Below, in pieces: positions 13,663 to 16,196 of a DNA stretch of 16,196 nt. The notes under the pieces are model-generated. The model saw nothing but the letters and a program-made list of their open reading frames with translations. It had not been told where the DNA came from and made no database searches. The translations under genes were made by a program, and so were the position numbers. The first letter of the stretch is position 1; each line of letters opens with the position of its first letter. The DNA is taken from NCBI GenBank assembly GCA_022792755.1, contig JAAWBP010000115.1:1-16196 (forward strand), written 5' to 3'. The DNA comes from Oscillospiraceae bacterium. GTDB taxonomy: Bacteria; Bacillota; Clostridia; Oscillospirales; Ruminococcaceae.

Positions 13663-15029
13663 CAGTTTCTCATGACGCGGTCAGGCTCATAACGGTTGAC
13701 AAAAGTGAGGGTGATCACCGTCGGAATCACAATAGACAGCAGAGACGTTCCCCCGATCATCAGCAAAAGCTTTCCGTCAAACGAAATCATTTCTTCCCCA
13801 AATACCAGGAGGTTGGTCACCAGCGCCAGCACGCCAGCAAAGAGCAGCCCCAAAACGGCTGTCTTCAGCACCTGCGCCGCCGATTCCAGGTAAACCAGTT
13901 TCCGGATCTCCCTCCGGGTAATTCCGTTCGCCTTCAGGATGGAAAACTCAAACTTCCGCCCTTCGACGTGGTTCATATAGATCACTGCCATCAGCAGGAA
14001 AATGATCGCCAGGATGACAGCCGACACCATAAAGGTCATCTCCCGGATCGACTGGATGCTCGCGTTCATGCTCTCAAAATCCTGGAACCGGTTGTAAACG
14101 ATAAAATCCTGGTTCATCCGGGAGAGCTTCTCCTTGGCGGAGCTGACCGCATGGTAATTCGCCGCATTCATGATGCAGGCGCTCGGCATCCACTTCGCCT
14201 CCCCTTCCTCCAGCTTAGGCGGCTTCTGCCGTTCCAGAAGCGCTTTCATCTGTTCATAGGGAAGATAGATCACGTTGTCCGAACTCTGTGTATAGCTGTT
14301 TTTGACCTGCTTTTCGAGAATTCCCCGCACCTTCCCGCCGATCGAATCGAGTACACAGACGTCGATATCCCCTTTGACAGTGCTCTTTCCATCCTCGGAC
14401 GGGAATTCCATCCCTTTCAGTTTGACCGGAACCAGCGCATCGGCGGAAACGGAGACTCCTTCCGGGGATTCGACCCCCAGAAGCTCTGCCATCGAGGCAG
14501 AGAGATAAATGCCGTCTTCGGCCGTCTCATCCAGCGCTTCGGATTTCAAATCCATCAGCTGGTCGGGGAAATATGGGACAACCGCGTAATTGTATTCCTT
14601 CTTCTCCGGGCCAAACGCCGTTTCCTCCCGGCTCCCATCCGGGCGGGTCACCGTGACTGTCCGGACTTCTTCCTCTGTCTGGCCCTCCGCATAAAGGGAA
14701 GAGACGAATTCAAAGTAGGGGTAAATCCCTTCCAGCTCGGACACCCTTCCAAAATTTTCGAGCTCCTGCTCTGTAAAAGCGATGTCCAGCGGGAGGGAAC
14801 AAACCTCTCCCTTTTCCCTTCCCGGCGCGGTGGCGTTGACCACCCAGATTTCCCGGTTTGAAATTTTGTTCATCAGGTCATCCTGCGCACTGGTGAAGTT
14901 TTCACCGAACCCGGCGCAGAGGGCAGAAAAAGAGATTGCTGCGGCGCAGACCGCGGTCATAGCCTTTTTGCGAAACTTGGCCCGCCGGTTCGCACGGTGG
15001 ATATACCGCAGGTAAAACCCGGTTTTCAG
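13662..15029 (-). CDS. ABC transporter permease, FtsX/MacB type
   Basis: About 455 residues. One N-terminal helix (about 24-42), a large extracytoplasmic domain (about 43-330), and three C-terminal helices (about 331-352, 390-410, 421-445) form an FtsX domain. The cytoplasmic coupling loop KFEFSILKANGITRREI (about 359-375) is typical. Such permeases do not transport across the bilayer; with their ATPase they drive mechanical work on exported peptides, lipoproteins or antimicrobial peptides. The first ATG in frame is at 14960, but that would remove a conserved-looking amphipathic start (KTGFYLRYIHRANRRAKFRKKA). The frame is open upstream to a TGA, and the only plausible start is CTG at 15029-15027, overlapping the ATPase stop as CTGA. 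AGAGGA lies 9 nt ahead. The substrate is unknown. Confidence 0.8.
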   Translation of the reverse strand: MKTGFYLRYIHRANRRAKFRKKAMTAVCAAAISFSALCAGFGENFTSAQDDLMNKISNREIWVVNATAPGREKGEVCSLPLDIAFTEQELENFGRVSELEGIYPYFEFVSSLYAEGQTEEEVRTVTVTRPDGSREETAFGPEKKEYNYAVVPYFPDQLMDLKSEALDETAEDGIYLSASMAELLGVESPEGVSVSADALVPVKLKGMEFPSEDGKSTVKGDIDVCVLDSIGGKVRGILEKQVKNSYTQSSDNVIYLPYEQMKALLERQKPPKLEEGEAKWMPSACIMNAANYHAVSSAKEKLSRMNQDFIVYNRFQDFESMNASIQSIREMTFMVSAVILAIIFLLMAVIYMNHVEGRKFEFSILKANGITRREIRKLVYLESAAQVLKTAVLGLLFAGVLALVTNLLVFGEEMISFDGKLLLMIGGTSLLSIVIPTVITLTFVNRYEPDRVMRN

Positions 15030-15739
15030 TCTGCGCCGTCCTCTTTTTTTGAGGCGCTTTCCTCCGCAGACGGCTCTTTTCCGTCATCCTCTTTTGTCAG
15101 GATGATCTTCTTCTCTTCGATGCTGTAGACCAGATCCGCCTGCCCGTAAATGACCGGGTCGTGGGTCGCAATCGCCACCATCTTCCCCCGCTCGTAAGCG
15201 ATCCGGCGGAAGAGTTCCATCACCCGCTCGGTATTCGCCGCATCCAGCGCCGAGGTCGGCTCATCCGCGATGATCAGGTCAGGGTTCTTCGCCAGCGCGC
15301 AAGCAACCGCCAGCCGCTGCTGTTCCCCGCCCGACAGCTGCTTGGGGTAATCGCCCAGCTTTTCCGGCATCCCCACCAGCTCGATCAGCGATGCGAGCGT
15401 TTCATTGTCCGACGCCTCCCCCGAAAGGGTTGCGGCCAGCCGAAGGTTCTCCCGCACTGTCAGGCCGTCGATCAGGTTGTTGTCCTGAAAGATATAGCCG
15501 ATCCTCGTTTTGCGGATTTCTCCTTTGGCTTCGTCGTTTGTGACGTCGATCTTTTCCCCGTCAAAAAGGTACTCATAGTCCTTGTTTGACGAAATCAACC
15601 CCAAACAGTAGAGCAGTGTTGTCTTCCCGCTCCCCGACGGCCCGGTGATCGCCGTAAGCTTCCCGGCAGGGATTTGAATCTCCCCGTCCTCGATCACGGG
15701 TTCTTTAAACTTGATGTTCACATGGTTGAGCTGAATCAT
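15026..15739 (-). CDS. ABC transporter ATP-binding protein, LolD/MacB type
   Basis: A 237-residue nucleotide-binding subunit with all motifs: Walker A GPSGSGKT (33-40), Q-loop YIFQDN (Q85), signature LSGGEQQR (135-142), Walker B LIIADEP (D159, catalytic E160), D-loop SALD, H-loop ATHD (H193). The QQR signature and IFQDNNLIDGLTVRENL are typical of the LolD/FtsE/MacB branch, which pairs with FtsX-type permeases, as here. The last 25 residues are strongly charged (DDGKEPSAEESASKKEDGAD) and lie outside the domain. AAGGAGG is 9 nt before the ATG. It overlaps the permease by 4 nt and follows the partial gene after 21 nt, so the three form one operon. Confidence 0.95.
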   Translation of the reverse strand: MIQLNHVNIKFKEPVIEDGEIQIPAGKLTAITGPSGSGKTTLLYCLGLISSNKDYEYLFDGEKIDVTNDEAKGEIRKTRIGYIFQDNNLIDGLTVRENLRLAATLSGEASDNETLASLIELVGMPEKLGDYPKQLSGGEQQRLAVACALAKNPDLIIADEPTSALDAANTERVMELFRRIAYERGKMVAIATHDPVIYGQADLVYSIEEKKIILTKEDDGKEPSAEESASKKEDGAD

Positions 15740-15760
15740 TCTGAGCTTCCTCCTTTTGCT

Positions 15761-16196
15761 TTACTTTATTTCAGGTATCTTCCAGCATAAGACGGATTCA
15801 CTCGGAAGTTCTGGGAGCTTGAAGTTCCGATCCCCCTTTACACATCTTGCAATCTCGAAGACAAACGAATCGTCTGCTGCAGGGATATAGCCATAAAGAA
15901 TCGCCCGACACGAGTGCAAATCCTCTGAGGTTTCAAAAACAAACGCAGCCGACGCTTCTTCACTGGACATTTCCGCACTGTAAACGGGATCACTAGAATA
16001 CGCCGTCCCTCCACCGCTCCGCTGAGGATACGAGTTTAAATAACACATAAATGAAAGGTCAGAAAGGAAGTATTCAGAACCATTCTCCAGCAAAATATCA
16101 GCCGTACATTTCACCCAGCGCATCTCCTCTTCTGAAAATCGCGCCTCAATCCGCTCCGCATCGGTGCGGACAGCCGCCTCTTTCCGCACTGCCTCC
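15761..16196 (-). CDS. unidentified protein, 5' end beyond the window
   Basis: A frame open to the window edge, ending at TAA 15763-15761; about 145 residues are visible. The translation is mostly soluble and acidic, with SEEEMRWVKCTADILLENGSE, EYFLSDLSFMCYLNSYP and EIARCVKGDRNFKLPELP. I recognise no family. A GTG at 16189 has GGAGG only 2 nt ahead, so it is a poor start; more likely the gene begins outside. No membrane segment is seen in this part. It is 21 nt ahead of the ATPase gene and in its operon, so it may be an accessory or sensor part of that ABC system. Confidence 0.55.
   Translation of the reverse strand, partial: EAVRKEAAVRTDAERIEARFSEEEMRWVKCTADILLENGSEYFLSDLSFMCYLNSYPQRSGGGTAYSSDPVYSAEMSSEEASAAFVFETSEDLHSCRAILYGYIPAADDSFVFEIARCVKGDRNFKLPELPSESVLCWKIPEIK

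Noticed and set aside
13644..14861. 405-codon open frame on the + strand opposite the permease gene
   Set aside because: Antisense to a clear FtsX-type permease; composition (His, Arg, Gln rich) is that of a reverse-strand shadow.

Overview
The window looks like chromosomal DNA of a low-to-mid GC Firmicute of the class Clostridia, probably an Oscillospirales/Ruminococcaceae-type gut anaerobe. The basis is strong AGGAGG ribosome binding sites, several TTGACA-17-TATAAT sigma-A promoters, long intrinsic terminators, a Firmicute-length glucose-6-phosphate isomerase, and small clostridial families (TM2 protein, P-loop protein beside pgi). The taxonomic call is inference only. No rRNA, tRNA, CRISPR array, insertion sequence or phage gene is visible.

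Left part (1-2480, mainly + strand): an XRE-type regulator reads from a promoter buried in a 9-bp inverted repeat, with a possible divergent gene cut by the window edge. After a terminator comes a two-gene unit, an aldo-keto reductase and a TM2-domain membrane protein, driven by a consensus promoter. A long two-way terminator closes it against a converging unit. That unit (- strand, 2511-4407) is a MarR regulator followed by a MATE multidrug exporter. The exporter is broken by a one-base deletion. The MarR promoter carries two copies of a 14-bp near-palindrome, the likely autoregulatory operator.

Middle part (4437-9303, - strand): pgi with a small P-loop NTPase, a secreted D-Ala-D-Ala carboxypeptidase of the PBP5 type, and an SMP-30/gluconolactonase-like protein with a perfect sigma-A promoter and a clean terminator. 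Between the SMP-30 promoter and ilvN lies about 650 bp without a credible gene. It holds three diverged tandem copies of a 150-210 bp unit with internal palindromes, which I do not recognise. It is the best candidate here for something undescribed.

Right part (9954-16196): ilvB-ilvN (- strand) encodes acetolactate synthase, the first committed enzyme of branched-chain amino acid synthesis, behind a short leader with a terminator-like hairpin. Divergently, a BtuF-like binding lipoprotein stands alone, without a permease or ATPase, behind a structured leader. A perfect 17-bp hairpin ends both it and the converging operon of an unidentified partial gene, a LolD/MacB-type ATPase and an FtsX-type permease. 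The permease seems to start at a CTG overlapping the ATPase stop codon by 4 nt.

Most genes are ordinary housekeeping or small-molecule transport. The unusual material is in the intergenic regions.
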